A stretch of DNA of 64,000 nucleotides from Pseudomonas iridis. GTDB taxonomy: Bacteria > Pseudomonadota > Gammaproteobacteria > Pseudomonadales > Pseudomonadaceae. The stretch spans positions 62,001 to 126,000 of the forward strand of contig NZ_JACXXO010000001.1 in the NCBI RefSeq assembly GCF_017980685.1. The letters run 5' to 3'. Shown one piece after another: positions 28,439 through 37,510 of the stretch. The notes beneath the pieces were generated by a model that did no database searches, was not told the origin of the DNA, and worked only from the letters and a program-made list of their open reading frames with translations. Position 1 is the stretch's first letter, and every line of letters starts with the position of its first letter. A program made the translations under genes and the position numbers.

Positions 28439-29332
28439 ATGGCTAAAATCGGATTTATCGGCACCGGCATCATGGGCCACCCAATGGCGGCGAACCTGCA
28501 GAAAGCCGGTCACAGCCTGTTCCTGTCGGCGCACCACGACGCCGCGCCTGCCGACCTGGTTGCCGCTGGCGCCGTCGCTTTGGCCAATCCGCGCGAAGTC
28601 GCGCAGGAAGCTGAATTCATCATCGTCATGGTGCCGGATACCCCGCAGGTCGATGACGTGCTGTTCCGCGCCGACGGCGTTGCGGCAGGCATCAGCAAAG
28701 GCAAAATCGTCATCGACATGAGCTCGATCTCGCCGACCGCCACCAAGGCTTTCGCAGCGAAGATCAACGAGAAAGGCGCGCAATACCTCGACGCGCCAGT
28801 GTCCGGCGGTGAAGTCGGCGCCAAAGCTGCGACCCTGAGCATCATGATCGGTGGCGACGCCGATGCCTTCGAACGCGCATTGCCGCTGTTCCAGGCCATG
28901 GGCAAGAACATCACCCTGGTCGGTGGCAATGGCGACGGTCAGACCGCCAAGGTTGCCAACCAGATCATCGTTGCCCTGAACATCCAGGCTGTCGCCGAAG
29001 CGCTGCTGTTCGCTTCGAAAAACGGTGCTGATCCAGCCAAGGTGCGTGAAGCGCTGATGGGTGGTTTTGCCTCGTCCAAGATTCTCGAAGTACACGGCGA
29101 GCGCATGATCAAAGGCACCTTCGATCCAGGCTTCCGCATCAGCCTGCACCAGAAGGACCTGAACCTGGCCCTGCAAGGCGCCAAGGAGCTGAACATCAAC
29201 CTGCCGAACACCGCCAACACTCAGCAAGTGTTCAGCACCTGCGCGGCGATCGGTGGCAGCAACTGGGACCACTCGGCGCTGATCAAGGGTCTGGAACACA
29301 TGGCCAACTTCTCGATTCGCGACAAGAAATAA
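28439..29332 (+). CDS. glxR: 2-hydroxy-3-oxopropionate (tartronate semialdehyde) reductase
   Basis: NAD(P)H-dependent enzyme reducing tartronate semialdehyde to D-glycerate. The 297 residues belong to the beta-hydroxyacid dehydrogenase family: the nucleotide-binding GFIGTGIMGHPMAANL is at residues 5-20, the substrate-binding DAPVSGGEVGA is near 119-129, and the catalytic lysine lies in GQTAKVANQI. GAGG lies eight bases before the ATG. The flanking genes fix the substrate as tartronate semialdehyde rather than hydroxyisobutyrate. Confidence 0.96.
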   Translation: MAKIGFIGTGIMGHPMAANLQKAGHSLFLSAHHDAAPADLVAAGAVALANPREVAQEAEFIIVMVPDTPQVDDVLFRADGVAAGISKGKIVIDMSSISPTATKAFAAKINEKGAQYLDAPVSGGEVGAKAATLSIMIGGDADAFERALPLFQAMGKNITLVGGNGDGQTAKVANQIIVALNIQAVAEALLFASKNGADPAKVREALMGGFASSKILEVHGERMIKGTFDPGFRISLHQKDLNLALQGAKELNINLPNTANTQQVFSTCAAIGGSNWDHSALIKGLEHMANFSIRDKK

Positions 29333-29355
29333 TCTGCGCCTATGGCTCGCTCCCT

Positions 29356-29440
29356 GTGGGAGCGGGCTTGCCCGCGATGGCATCAACTCGGTCTGCCTGA
29401 ACGACCGCAGCGCCTGAATCGCTGGCAAGCCAGCTCCCAC
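29356..29440. repeat. REP doublet between glxR and ttuD
   Basis: GTGGGAGCGGGCTTGCCC then GCGAT (29356-29378) and the inverted ATCGCTGGCAAGCCAGC then TCCCAC (29418-29440). The two units are of different subtypes (GGGC versus AGCT core). Confidence 0.92.
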
Positions 29441-29476
29441 AAGGACCGCGTCGCTACACCGTTGTCGCTTTATCCC

Positions 29477-29484
29477 AATAACAA
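29477..29484 (+). promoter_or_regulatory. Candidate Crc/Hfq CA motif before ttuD
   Basis: AATAACAA fits AANAANAA and lies about nine bases before the GGGAG ribosome site of ttuD. Second such motif in this operon. Inference from pattern only. Confidence 0.35.
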
Positions 29485-29502
29485 GAATTCCGGGAGCCCG
29501 CC

Positions 29503-30777
29503 ATGTCGGTCGATCCGCAACAACTGCTGCGCGAGCTGTTTGCTACAGCCATTGACGCGGCCCATCCGCAGCAAGTCCTCGAAGCCCATCTGCCTGCCGA
29601 TCGTACCGGTCGGGTGATCGTCATCGGCGCCGGCAAAGCCGCCGCCGCCATGGCGCAAGTGGTCGAGCGCTGCTGGCAGGGTGAAGTATCTGGCCTGGTT
29701 GTGACCCGTTACGGTCACGGCGCCCCGTGCGAAAAAATCGAAGTGGTCGAGGCCGCGCATCCAGTGCCGGACGCTGCCGGTCTGGCCGTCGCCAAACGCG
29801 TGCTGGACCTGGTCAGCAACCTGAGCGAAGACGACCGCGTGATTTTCCTGCTGTCCGGTGGCGGCTCTGCTCTGCTCGCCCTGCCAGCCGAAGGCATCAC
29901 GCTTGCCGACAAGCAGTCGATCAACAAAGCCCTGCTCAAATCCGGCGCGACCATCGGCGAGATGAACTGCGTGCGCAAGCACCTCTCGGCGATCAAGGGC
30001 GGCCGACTCGGCAAGGCCTGCTGGCCGGCGACTGTTTATACCTATGCGATTTCCGATGTACCGGGCGACCTCGCCACGGTCATCGCTTCCGGCCCGACCG
30101 TGCCCGACCCGAGCACATCAGCCGAAGCCTTGGCGATCATCAAGCGCTACGGCATCGAGATCCCGGCGTCGGTACGCACCTGGCTGCAAAGCCCCGAGTC
30201 GGAAACCGTCAAACCCGGCGACCCGAGCCTGGCTCGCAGTCATTTCCAGTTGATCGCCCGTCCGCAGCAATCGCTGGATGCCGCCGCGGTGAAATGCCGT
30301 CAGGCCGGTTTCAGCACGCTGATCCTCGGCGACCTGGAAGGTGAGTCGCGTGAAGTGGCGAAAGTCCACGCTGGCATCGCCCGCCAGATCATTAATCACG
30401 GCCAGCCATTGGCGGCGCCGTGCGTGATTCTCTCCGGCGGCGAAACCACCGTGACCGTGCGCGGCAATGGCCGTGGTGGCCGCAACGCCGAATTCCTCCT
30501 GAGCCTGACCGACATCCTCAAGGGCCAGCCCGGCGTCTACGCCTTGGCCGGTGACACTGACGGCATCGACGGCTCGGAAGACAACGCCGGCGCCATCATG
30601 ACCCCGGACAGCTACGCCCGCGCCGCCGCCCTTGGCCTGAGCGCCAGCGACGAGCTGGATAACAACAACGGCTACGGCTACTTCCAGGCACTCGACGCGC
30701 TGATCGTCACCGAGCCGACCCGCACCAACGTCAACGACTTCCGCGCCATTCTGATCCTTGAGAACTCTAAATCATGA
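29503..30777 (+). CDS. ttuD: Glycerate 2-kinase / hydroxypyruvate reductase, MOFRL family
   Basis: A 424-residue member of the MOFRL/DUF4147 family. Motifs include VIGAGKAAAAMAQ (about 45-57), LSGGGSALLALPAEGI, and the C-terminal GGRNAEFLLSLT and ALAGDTDGIDGSEDNAGA blocks. The gene is traditionally named ttuD, hydroxypyruvate reductase, but biochemically studied family members phosphorylate D-glycerate to 2-phosphoglycerate. That activity would join GlxR directly to pyruvate kinase through enolase. The stop overlaps the pyk start (ATGA). Confidence 0.93.
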   Translation: MSVDPQQLLRELFATAIDAAHPQQVLEAHLPADRTGRVIVIGAGKAAAAMAQVVERCWQGEVSGLVVTRYGHGAPCEKIEVVEAAHPVPDAAGLAVAKRVLDLVSNLSEDDRVIFLLSGGGSALLALPAEGITLADKQSINKALLKSGATIGEMNCVRKHLSAIKGGRLGKACWPATVYTYAISDVPGDLATVIASGPTVPDPSTSAEALAIIKRYGIEIPASVRTWLQSPESETVKPGDPSLARSHFQLIARPQQSLDAAAVKCRQAGFSTLILGDLEGESREVAKVHAGIARQIINHGQPLAAPCVILSGGETTVTVRGNGRGGRNAEFLLSLTDILKGQPGVYALAGDTDGIDGSEDNAGAIMTPDSYARAAALGLSASDELDNNNGYGYFQALDALIVTEPTRTNVNDFRAILILENSKS

Positions 30778-32189
30778 CGCCTGATAAAAAGGTCAAAATC
30801 CTCGCCACCCTCGGGCCTGCGGTCGATGGCATCGACGCTATCCGCGAACTGGTCGAGGCCGGGGTCAATATCTTCCGCCTCAACTTCAGCCACGGTGATC
30901 ACGCCGACCACGCCAAGCGCTATCAGTGGATCCGTGAAGTCGAGCGCCAGCTCAACTATCCGCTGGGCATTCTGATGGACCTGCAAGGGCCGAAACTGCG
31001 CGTCGGCAAATTCGCTGACGGCAAGGTGCAGTTGCATCGCGGCCAGGCATTCCGTCTCGATCTGGACGCAACACCGGGCGATGAGCGCCGGGTGAATCTG
31101 CCACACCCGGAGATTATCGAAGCGCTGGAAGCGGGCATGGATCTGCTGCTCGACGACGGAAAACTGCGCCTGCGCGTGGTCACCAAATACGCCGACGCGA
31201 TCGACACCACCGTGCTCAATGGCGGCGAACTGTCGGATCGCAAAGGCGTGAACGTGCCACAAGCGGTGCTCGAACTCAGCCCGCTGACCGCCAAGGATCG
31301 CCGTGACCTGAGTTTCGGTCTGGAACTGGGTGTGGATTGGGTCGCACTGTCGTTTGTGCAGCGCCCGCAAGACATTCTCGAGGCCCGCGCACTGATCGGT
31401 GACAAGGCGTTCCTGATGGCGAAAATCGAGAAGCCGTCGGCGGTTGAGCAACTGCGTGAAATCGCCGAACTGAGCGACGCGATCATGGTGGCTCGCGGTG
31501 ATCTGGGCGTAGAAGTCCCGGCCGAGAGCGTGCCGCAGATCCAGAAAAACATCATCACCACCTGCCGCGAACTCGGCAAACCTGTCGTCGTCGCGACGCA
31601 AATGCTCGAGTCGATGCGCTTCTCCCCTGCCCCGACTCGCGCCGAAGTCACCGACGTTGCCAACGCAGTGGCCGAAGGTGCCGATGCGGTCATGCTGTCG
31701 GCGGAAACCGCGTCCGGCGAGTATCCGCTGGAAGCAGTGCAGATGATGAGCAAGATCATCCGCCAGGTGGAAAACGGTCCGGATTATCAGACGCAACTGG
31801 ACGTCAGTCGGCCGAAGGCTGAGGCCACCGTGTCCGATGCGATCAGCTGCGCGATCCGGCGCATCAGCAACGTGTTGCCGGTGGCCGTTTTGGTCAACTA
31901 CAGCGAGTCGGGCGCATCGAGCCTGCGTGCATCGCGGGAACGGCCGAAAGCACCGATCCTCAACCTGACGCCGAACCTGCAGACCGCGCGCCGTTTGAGC
32001 GTGGCATGGGGCATTCACTCGGTGGTCAACGATCGCTTGCGTCAGGTCGATGAAGTCTGCTCGACCGCACTGGAAATCGCCCAGGCGCAGGGAATGGCCG
32101 AGCGTGGTGACACGCTGCTGATCACTGCCGGCGTGCCGTTTGGGCAGCCGGGGTCGACGAACTCGCTGCGTATCGAAACATTGATTTAA
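30774..32189 (+). CDS. pyk: Pyruvate kinase
   Basis: Converts phosphoenolpyruvate and ADP to pyruvate and ATP, the last step of this glyoxylate-to-pyruvate route. The 471 residues show KILATLGPA at the start, the active-site RLNFSHGDH, and the family signature FLMAKIEKPSAVEQL with the catalytic Lys, followed by MVARGDLGVEVP. It overlaps ttuD by four bases, so it is the pathway-linked isozyme (the TtuE/PykF type), not the main glycolytic gene. Confidence 0.97.
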   Translation: MTPDKKVKILATLGPAVDGIDAIRELVEAGVNIFRLNFSHGDHADHAKRYQWIREVERQLNYPLGILMDLQGPKLRVGKFADGKVQLHRGQAFRLDLDATPGDERRVNLPHPEIIEALEAGMDLLLDDGKLRLRVVTKYADAIDTTVLNGGELSDRKGVNVPQAVLELSPLTAKDRRDLSFGLELGVDWVALSFVQRPQDILEARALIGDKAFLMAKIEKPSAVEQLREIAELSDAIMVARGDLGVEVPAESVPQIQKNIITTCRELGKPVVVATQMLESMRFSPAPTRAEVTDVANAVAEGADAVMLSAETASGEYPLEAVQMMSKIIRQVENGPDYQTQLDVSRPKAEATVSDAISCAIRRISNVLPVAVLVNYSESGASSLRASRERPKAPILNLTPNLQTARRLSVAWGIHSVVNDRLRQVDEVCSTALEIAQAQGMAERGDTLLITAGVPFGQPGSTNSLRIETLI

Positions 32190-32273
32190 GCCACACCGTT
32201 TCAAGCTCAAAAAGCACCTGGGGAATAGCGGTAATTCCTTCAATCAAAATGCTTGAGCGCTACAACTGGCCTT

Positions 32274-32365
32274 ATCGTCAGCAGGCTGGCTCCCACATGG
32301 GTTTTGTGTCGTTCACAAGATCAAGACTGAACAGAGATTCAGTGTGGGAGCCAGCCTGCTGGCGA
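32274..32365. repeat. REP doublet after pyk
   Basis: ATCGTCAGCAGGCTGGCTCC (32274 onwards) and GTGGGAGCCAGCCTGCTGGC (32343 onwards) form an inverted pair 92 bases long between pyk and the urea transporter gene. Confidence 0.9.
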
Positions 32366-32402
32366 TGCGGATGACCCGGTTTCCCTGACTTTCAGAACTG
32401 CC

Positions 32403-33317
32403 ATGCCTGCCAAACATTTCAATACCCACTGCCCCGACTGGGCGGAGGCTTTGCTCAACGGTTTCAGTCAGATATTCCTCCAGCGCCATCCACTGTGCGG
32501 CCTGCTGTGTCTGCTGGCGATCCTGCTGACCGCGCCAGTGCTGTTCGCCGGTGCGCTGCTCGGCGCCGTCGCCGGATTGCTCACCGCGCAACGACGCAAC
32601 TACGCCAAGGCTGATCGCCAGGCCGGGTTGTTCAGTTACAACGGCGTGCTGCTTGGTTTGTTGCTGAGCCTGTATTTCCCGTGGTCACCGCTGCTGCCGC
32701 CGCTGATTCTCGCCGCCGGGGGCTTGAGCGCGATGCTCACGCAACAATGGCTCAAACATGTGTACCGCAGCCGATCCATACCGGCCTACACCTCGCCGTT
32801 CGTGGCCATGAGTTGGGGGTTACTGCTGTTCGCCGAACCGTTGGCGCCGATGGCTCACGTCGAGATGAACCTGCTCAATCTGCTCGCTGCCGAGTTCAAA
32901 GGGCTCGGCCAGGTGATGTTCCTCGGGCATCCATTGGCCGGGGGGTTGATTGCCATCGGATTGCTGATCGCTGATCGCCGCGCTTTTGCCTGGGCACTGC
33001 TGGCTTCTGCAATCGGTCTGGCGTCCAGTTTGCTGCACCACGAAACCAATTCCGCGCTGCTGGGCCTGGGCAGCTACAACGCCGTGCTCGCAGCCCTCGC
33101 CTTCAGTGCTCAACGCGAACAACCGTGGTTGCCATTGCTCGGCATCGTCCTGGCATTGCTGATCACACCGCTGTTCGCCGCCATGGGTCTGGCCACATTG
33201 ACCGCGCCGTTCATCCTGGCCTGCTGGCTGATCCGCGTCGGTATCCAGATGCTTGGCAAAGCCAACGTCGACAGCACGCCTTGCGCTCAGGGGGAGAATC
33301 AACCTAGGCTGCGCTGA
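32403..33317 (+). CDS. Urea transporter (UT family)
   Basis: A 304-residue inner-membrane channel-like carrier for urea. It has about ten hydrophobic segments in two homologous halves. The duplicated UT motif is visible as LFSYNGVLLGLLL (about 78-90) and LLGLGSYNAVLAALAF (about 219-234), and PAYTSPFV resembles the family's TxPF loop. The gene follows the glyoxylate block but is probably transcribed separately. No urease genes are in the window. Confidence 0.9.
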   Translation: MPAKHFNTHCPDWAEALLNGFSQIFLQRHPLCGLLCLLAILLTAPVLFAGALLGAVAGLLTAQRRNYAKADRQAGLFSYNGVLLGLLLSLYFPWSPLLPPLILAAGGLSAMLTQQWLKHVYRSRSIPAYTSPFVAMSWGLLLFAEPLAPMAHVEMNLLNLLAAEFKGLGQVMFLGHPLAGGLIAIGLLIADRRAFAWALLASAIGLASSLLHHETNSALLGLGSYNAVLAALAFSAQREQPWLPLLGIVLALLITPLFAAMGLATLTAPFILACWLIRVGIQMLGKANVDSTPCAQGENQPRLR

Positions 33318-33338
33318 TCTTTGATTCAGGCATTATTC

Positions 33339-34160
33339 ATGGACAGCAGCAACTGGCGTGAACGGCTTTACGTCATGATTTTCCAGAGCGACACCCTCGC
33401 CGGACGGCGCTTCGACGGCATTTTGCTGTTGATCATCCTCGCCAGTCTGGTGATCGTGATGCTCGACAGCATCGACAGCATTCACCAGAACTACGCCAAC
33501 GTGCTGGCCTACATCGAGTGGGGTTTCACGATCATCTTTCTCGGTGAGTACATCCTGCGTCTTTACTGTTCGCCCAAGCCGCTGCGCTATGCCTTCAGTT
33601 TTTACGGGCTGGTGGATTTGCTGGCGATCGTGCCGGGCATTCTCGCGCTGTATTACAGCGATGCGCAGTATCTACTGATTATTCGCATCATCCGCATGTT
33701 GCGGATTTTCCGCGTGCTCAAGCTCAGTCCGTACCTCAAGCAAGCCAATTACTTGATGTCGGCGCTGCGCGGCAGCAAACAGAAAATCGTGGTGTTTTTG
33801 GTCAGTGTCTGCACGCTGGTGACGGTGTTCGGTACGTTGATGTACGTGATCGAAGGCCCGGAGCACGGTTTCACCAGCATTCCCAAAGGCATCTATTGGG
33901 CTATCGTGACCCTGACCACCGTGGGGTTTGGCGACATCGTGCCGAAAACGCCTCTGGGTCAGGTGATTTCGTCGCTGGTGATGATCACCGGTTACTCGAT
34001 CATCGCCGTGCCTACCGGGATTTTCACCGCCGAACTGGCCAACGCCATGCGCGGTGAACAGCTGCAACATGATTGCCCTGTGTGCAAGAAGAACAGCCAC
34101 GAACATGGCGCCGCGTTTTGCTCGCGATGTGGCAACGCGCTGTTCAAAAAAATGGAATAA
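33339..34160 (+). CDS. Voltage-gated potassium channel-like protein with C-terminal zinc ribbon
   Basis: A 273-residue six-segment ion channel protein. S4 is recognisable by spaced arginines (RIIRMLRIFRVLKLSPYL, about residues 113-130), and the selectivity filter is TTVGFGD followed by the inner helix. After S6 a short cytoplasmic tail carries CPVCKKNSHEHGAAFCSRCG, a CxxC...CxxC zinc-ribbon pattern. The ATG at 33339 gives the usual start; a TTG six codons earlier is less likely. The filter predicts potassium selectivity. It is 22 bases after the urea transporter gene and may be co-transcribed. Confidence 0.9.
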   Translation: MDSSNWRERLYVMIFQSDTLAGRRFDGILLLIILASLVIVMLDSIDSIHQNYANVLAYIEWGFTIIFLGEYILRLYCSPKPLRYAFSFYGLVDLLAIVPGILALYYSDAQYLLIIRIIRMLRIFRVLKLSPYLKQANYLMSALRGSKQKIVVFLVSVCTLVTVFGTLMYVIEGPEHGFTSIPKGIYWAIVTLTTVGFGDIVPKTPLGQVISSLVMITGYSIIAVPTGIFTAELANAMRGEQLQHDCPVCKKNSHEHGAAFCSRCGNALFKKME

Positions 34161-34260
34161 GCAAAGAGTTTTTTAATCTTTAAACGACTATGTCCGAACC
34201 GTTATAGTCAGTGGCAATTAAACATCACTCCCCTGTAGCAGACACAACAAGGAATGCGCA

Positions 34261-35259
34261 GTGAAAAAACTCTTTGGCGCCTCACTTCTCGCCGCTGGTC
34301 TCGCGTTCGGCAGCGTGGCTCAAGCCGCACCGACCCTGCTCAACGTTTCGTACGACGTGATGCGCGATTTCTACAAGGACTACAACACTGCGTTCCAGAA
34401 ACACTGGCAAGCCGAGCACAACGAAAACATTACTGTGCAGATGTCCTTCGGCGGATCGAGCAAACAGGCGCGATCGGTGATCGACGGCCTGCCGGCTGAC
34501 GTCATCACCATGAACATGGCAACTGACATCAACGCCCTCGCCGACAACGGCAAACTGGTGCCGGAGAACTGGGTCACACGCCTGCCGAACAACAGCGCGC
34601 CGTTCACTTCCGCCACCGTGTTCATCGTCCGCAAAGGCAACCCGAAAGCCCTGAAAGACTGGCCGGATCTGCTCAAGGACGGCGTACAAGTAATCGTGCC
34701 GAACCCGAAAACGTCGGGCAACGGCCGCTACACCTACCTGTCGGCATGGGGCTATGTGCTGAAGAACGGCGGTGACGAGAACAAGGCCAAGGACTTCGTC
34801 GGCAAACTGTTCAAGCAAGCGCCGGTGCTCGATACCGGTGGCCGCGCCGCCACCACCACGTTCATGACCAACCAGATCGGCGACGTGCTGGTGACCTTCG
34901 AGAACGAAGCCGAAATGATCGCCCGCGAGTTTGGCCGTGATCAGTTTGAAGTCGTCTACCCAAGCGTCTCCGCTGAGGCCGAGCCACCGGTTTCCGTGGT
35001 CGACAAAGTCGTCGACAAGAAAGGCTCGCGTGCGGCAGCTGATGAATATCTGAAGTACCTGTGGTCGCCACAAGGTCAGGAAATTGCTGCTGCCAACTAC
35101 CTGCGCCCGCGTGATCCGGCGGTGCTGGCGAAGTACACCGATCGTTTCCCGAAAGTCGATTTCCTGTCGGTTGAGAAGACTTTTGGTGACTGGCGCACCG
35201 TGCAGAAGACTCACTTCAATGACGGTGGGGTGTTTGATCAGATTTACACGGGGCAGTAA
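34261..35259 (+). CDS. sbp: Sulfate ABC transporter substrate-binding protein
   Basis: Periplasmic sulfate-binding protein, 332 residues, starting at a GTG with AAGGA seven bases upstream. A signal peptide (MKKLFGASLLAAGLAFGSVA, cut after QAA) precedes the family blocks LLNVSYDVMRDFYKDYN, SFGGSSKQARSVIDGLPADV and PNPKTSGNGRYTYL, which line the sulfate site. No cysT, cysW or cysA follows; a strong terminator closes the gene. It must work with a permease encoded elsewhere, and sulfur-dependent regulation is likely but no site was identified. Confidence 0.96.
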   Translation: MKKLFGASLLAAGLAFGSVAQAAPTLLNVSYDVMRDFYKDYNTAFQKHWQAEHNENITVQMSFGGSSKQARSVIDGLPADVITMNMATDINALADNGKLVPENWVTRLPNNSAPFTSATVFIVRKGNPKALKDWPDLLKDGVQVIVPNPKTSGNGRYTYLSAWGYVLKNGGDENKAKDFVGKLFKQAPVLDTGGRAATTTFMTNQIGDVLVTFENEAEMIAREFGRDQFEVVYPSVSAEAEPPVSVVDKVVDKKGSRAAADEYLKYLWSPQGQEIAAANYLRPRDPAVLAKYTDRFPKVDFLSVEKTFGDWRTVQKTHFNDGGVFDQIYTGQ

Positions 35260-35274
35260 GGCTTAAGTGGCAAT

Positions 35275-35306
35275 AAAAAAGGCGACCTCGGCAGGTCGCC
35301 TTTTTT
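35275..35306 (+). terminator. Rho-independent terminator after sbp
   Basis: GGCGACCT pairs with AGGTCGCC around CGGC, flanked by A6 and T6. It lies 15 bases past the sbp stop. Confidence 0.93.
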
Positions 35307-35703
35307 GTGTACACAGCATCCCCTCACCCCAGCCCTCTCCCGAGGGAGAGGGAGCCGACCGCGTTGTTCTGCGTCATGCGTCGACCTGAAAGATTGTGGC
35401 GATTATGGATTCGGTTACGCTCGTTCAAGTCGGCGTATTTCTCAAGCATCCCCCAATCAGTTCCCTCTCCCTCGGGAGAGGGCTAGGGTGAGGGGGAGCT
35501 TGTGATCATAAGCACGCTATCGAACAGATGTAAGTGAATGTATCATCGACGCTCATCCGTCGGACGCCTGTCCATCCAGGATGACACGCTGAAACACACC
35601 AACATTGCGCACCTTGATAACTGATATCAACCAAAGGCGTCTTCTGCCCGCCCGGTTTGTCCCATAGCCTCACCGCATTCCTTTCGCTGGATCGAGAAAC
35701 CCT
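35307..35703. other. Intergenic region with an inverted REP pair
   Basis: Two CCCTCTCCC-family REP units face each other: CCCTCACCCCAGCCCTCTCC with GAGGGAGAGGG (about 35320-35354) and TCCCTCTCCC with GGGAGAGGGCTAGGG (about 35462-35496). The remaining 200 bases before the MFS gene hold no recognisable gene and no promoter that I could define. Confidence 0.8.
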
Positions 35704-36891
35704 ATGACCGCCACGACTCACGCAATGACCCGAGGCATGGTGCTGCTGTTCGCTTTTTGCTGCGGCGCCATCGTTGCCAACATCTACTACGCGCAGCCGA
35801 TCATCGGCCTGATCGCGCCGGACATCGGTCTGACCGACACCATGGCCAGTTTCATCGTCTCGCTGACGCAGATCGGCTACGCGCTGGGCCTGTTCTTTCT
35901 GGTGCCGTTGGCGGACCTGCTGGAAAACCGCCGGTTGATGATCATCACCACGGTAGTCGCTATCGCCAGCCTGCTGGCTGCGGCGTTCACCGATCAACCC
36001 AACCTGTTTCTGCTGATCTCGTTGCTGGTGGGCTTCAGTTCGGTGTCGGTGCAGATCCTGATTCCATTGGCCGCGCATCTGGCGCCTGAGGAATCGCGCG
36101 GTCGCGTTGTCGGCGGAATCATGGGCGGTTTGTTGCTGGGCATCCTGTTGGCGCGGCCGGTATCGAGCGTGGTGGCCGACCACTTGGGCTGGCGCGCGAT
36201 GTTCATGATCGCGGCGGCGCTGATGGCGGCGATCAGCGTGGTGTTGGCGCTGACAGTCCCCAAGCGTCAACCGGATCACAGCGCGTCCTACGGACAACTG
36301 CTCGGCTCGTTGTGGACGCTGCTGCGCCAGCAACCGGTGCTGCGTCAGCGTGCGTTTTATCAGGGCTGCATGTTCGCCGCGTTCAGCCTGTTCTGGACCG
36401 CAGTGCCGCTGGAACTGGCGCGCAATCATGGCCTGTCGCAAACCGAGATTGCGATCTTCGCCCTGGTCGGCGCCATCGGTGCCATCGCCGCGCCAATCAG
36501 TGGCCGCCTGGCCGACGCCGGCCACACCCGAATCGCGTCCTTGCTGGCCATGCTGTTCGCCAGCCTGAGCTTCCTGCCCGCCTTCATCCACCCGGCCTAC
36601 AGCGTCATCGGCCTGGCCGTGACCGGCGTCGTCCTCGACTTCTGCGTGCAGATGAACATGGTGCTCGGCCAGCGTGCGGTGTACTCGCTGGACGCGAAAA
36701 GCCGTGGTCGTCTGAACGCGCTGTACATGACCAGTATCTTCATCGGCGGCGCTTTCGGCTCGTCGGTGGCCAGCGCGGTGTATGAGCATGGCGGTTGGTT
36801 ATGGATCGTGATTGTCGGCAGCGTATTTCCGTTGCTGGCGTTGCTGCGATTTTTGAGTGCGTCGCGAAGACGGTCGCTGGCGACAGCGTAA
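35704..36891 (+). CDS. MFS transporter
   Basis: A 395-residue major facilitator with twelve predicted hydrophobic segments. The family loop 2-3 motif appears as PLADLLENRRLM (about 75-86) and a related GRLADAGHTR is in the second half. The start YYAQPIIGLIAPDIG resembles drug or sugar efflux members of the YnfM/NepI kind. The substrate cannot be told. The gene stands alone and is preceded by a REP pair. Confidence 0.88.
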   Translation: MTATTHAMTRGMVLLFAFCCGAIVANIYYAQPIIGLIAPDIGLTDTMASFIVSLTQIGYALGLFFLVPLADLLENRRLMIITTVVAIASLLAAAFTDQPNLFLLISLLVGFSSVSVQILIPLAAHLAPEESRGRVVGGIMGGLLLGILLARPVSSVVADHLGWRAMFMIAAALMAAISVVLALTVPKRQPDHSASYGQLLGSLWTLLRQQPVLRQRAFYQGCMFAAFSLFWTAVPLELARNHGLSQTEIAIFALVGAIGAIAAPISGRLADAGHTRIASLLAMLFASLSFLPAFIHPAYSVIGLAVTGVVLDFCVQMNMVLGQRAVYSLDAKSRGRLNALYMTSIFIGGAFGSSVASAVYEHGGWLWIVIVGSVFPLLALLRFLSASRRRSLATA

Positions 36892-36965
36892 AAATGCAAG
36901 AGCAGAGCGGGCATATCCGCCCGCGATGCCATTTAACACTGAATCAATTTCAAGACTGTCACATT

Positions 36966-36993
36966 GATTTTCGTTTATTGCGATTTTCGTTTA
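36966..36993. promoter_or_regulatory. Direct repeat GATTTTCGTTTA before the HTH/PIN pair
   Basis: GATTTTCGTTTA occurs at 36966-36977 and 36982-36993, a 16-base period, in an AT-rich stretch about 50 bases before the HTH gene. The position suits binding of the antitoxin for autoregulation, but this is inference. Confidence 0.45.
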
Positions 36994-37042
36994 ATTCGAA
37001 TAACGTTCCTGGCATCCCCTTTTAGATTGCTGGAACATCCCT

Positions 37043-37510
37043 ATGTCGATAGTCATTCAACCCGCCATCAACCTCCCCGTTGAACGCGAAGTCAAAGCCG
37101 CCGTCGAGGGCAAACGTGCGCTGGCCGCTTACCTTGCAACTCAATTCGAAACCCAGCACATCCAGATTTTCGATGAGCAGAACGAAGCCCACCTTGTCGA
37201 ATTGCCCACCTCCGCCCTGCGCCTTTTGGTCGACATCCTTGCTGCGCTGGCAGAAGGCGATGCCGTAAAGGTAGTACCGATCCACGCTGAACTGACCACG
37301 CAGGAAGCTGCCGACCTGCTTAACGTCTCACGCCCGCACCTGATAAAGCTGTTGGAAAGCGGCGAGTTGTCCTACCACAAAACAGGCAAGCACCGACGTG
37401 TGCGCTTTGCCGATTTGATGGACTATAAAACCCGGCGAGACACCGCCAGCGAGCAGGCAATGAAGCTTCTCGCAGAGCAGGCACAGGCACTAAGGACAGG
37501 ATACGAGTGA
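37043..37510 (+). CDS. Excisionase-type HTH protein, putative antitoxin
   Basis: A 155-residue protein. Residues 84-133 form an excisionase-like winged helix-turn-helix (LTTQEAADLLNVSRPHLIKLLESGE with HKTGKHRRVRFADL). The N-terminal 80 residues (EREVKAAVEGKRALAAYLAT) are unlike excisionases and may bind a partner. Its stop overlaps the GTG of the PIN gene in a GTGA junction, the usual antitoxin-first arrangement. No integrase or phage gene is near, so a role as antitoxin and autorepressor is more likely than recombination. Confidence 0.85.
   Translation: MSIVIQPAINLPVEREVKAAVEGKRALAAYLATQFETQHIQIFDEQNEAHLVELPTSALRLLVDILAALAEGDAVKVVPIHAELTTQEAADLLNVSRPHLIKLLESGELSYHKTGKHRRVRFADLMDYKTRRDTASEQAMKLLAEQAQALRTGYE

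Noticed and set aside
35506..36789. 427-codon minus-strand frame
   Set aside because: Antisense to the MFS gene, His/Gln-rich, no ribosome site.
37043..37510. Phage excisionase
   Set aside because: No integrase, attachment site or phage gene is nearby; the overlap with a PIN gene fits an antitoxin better.
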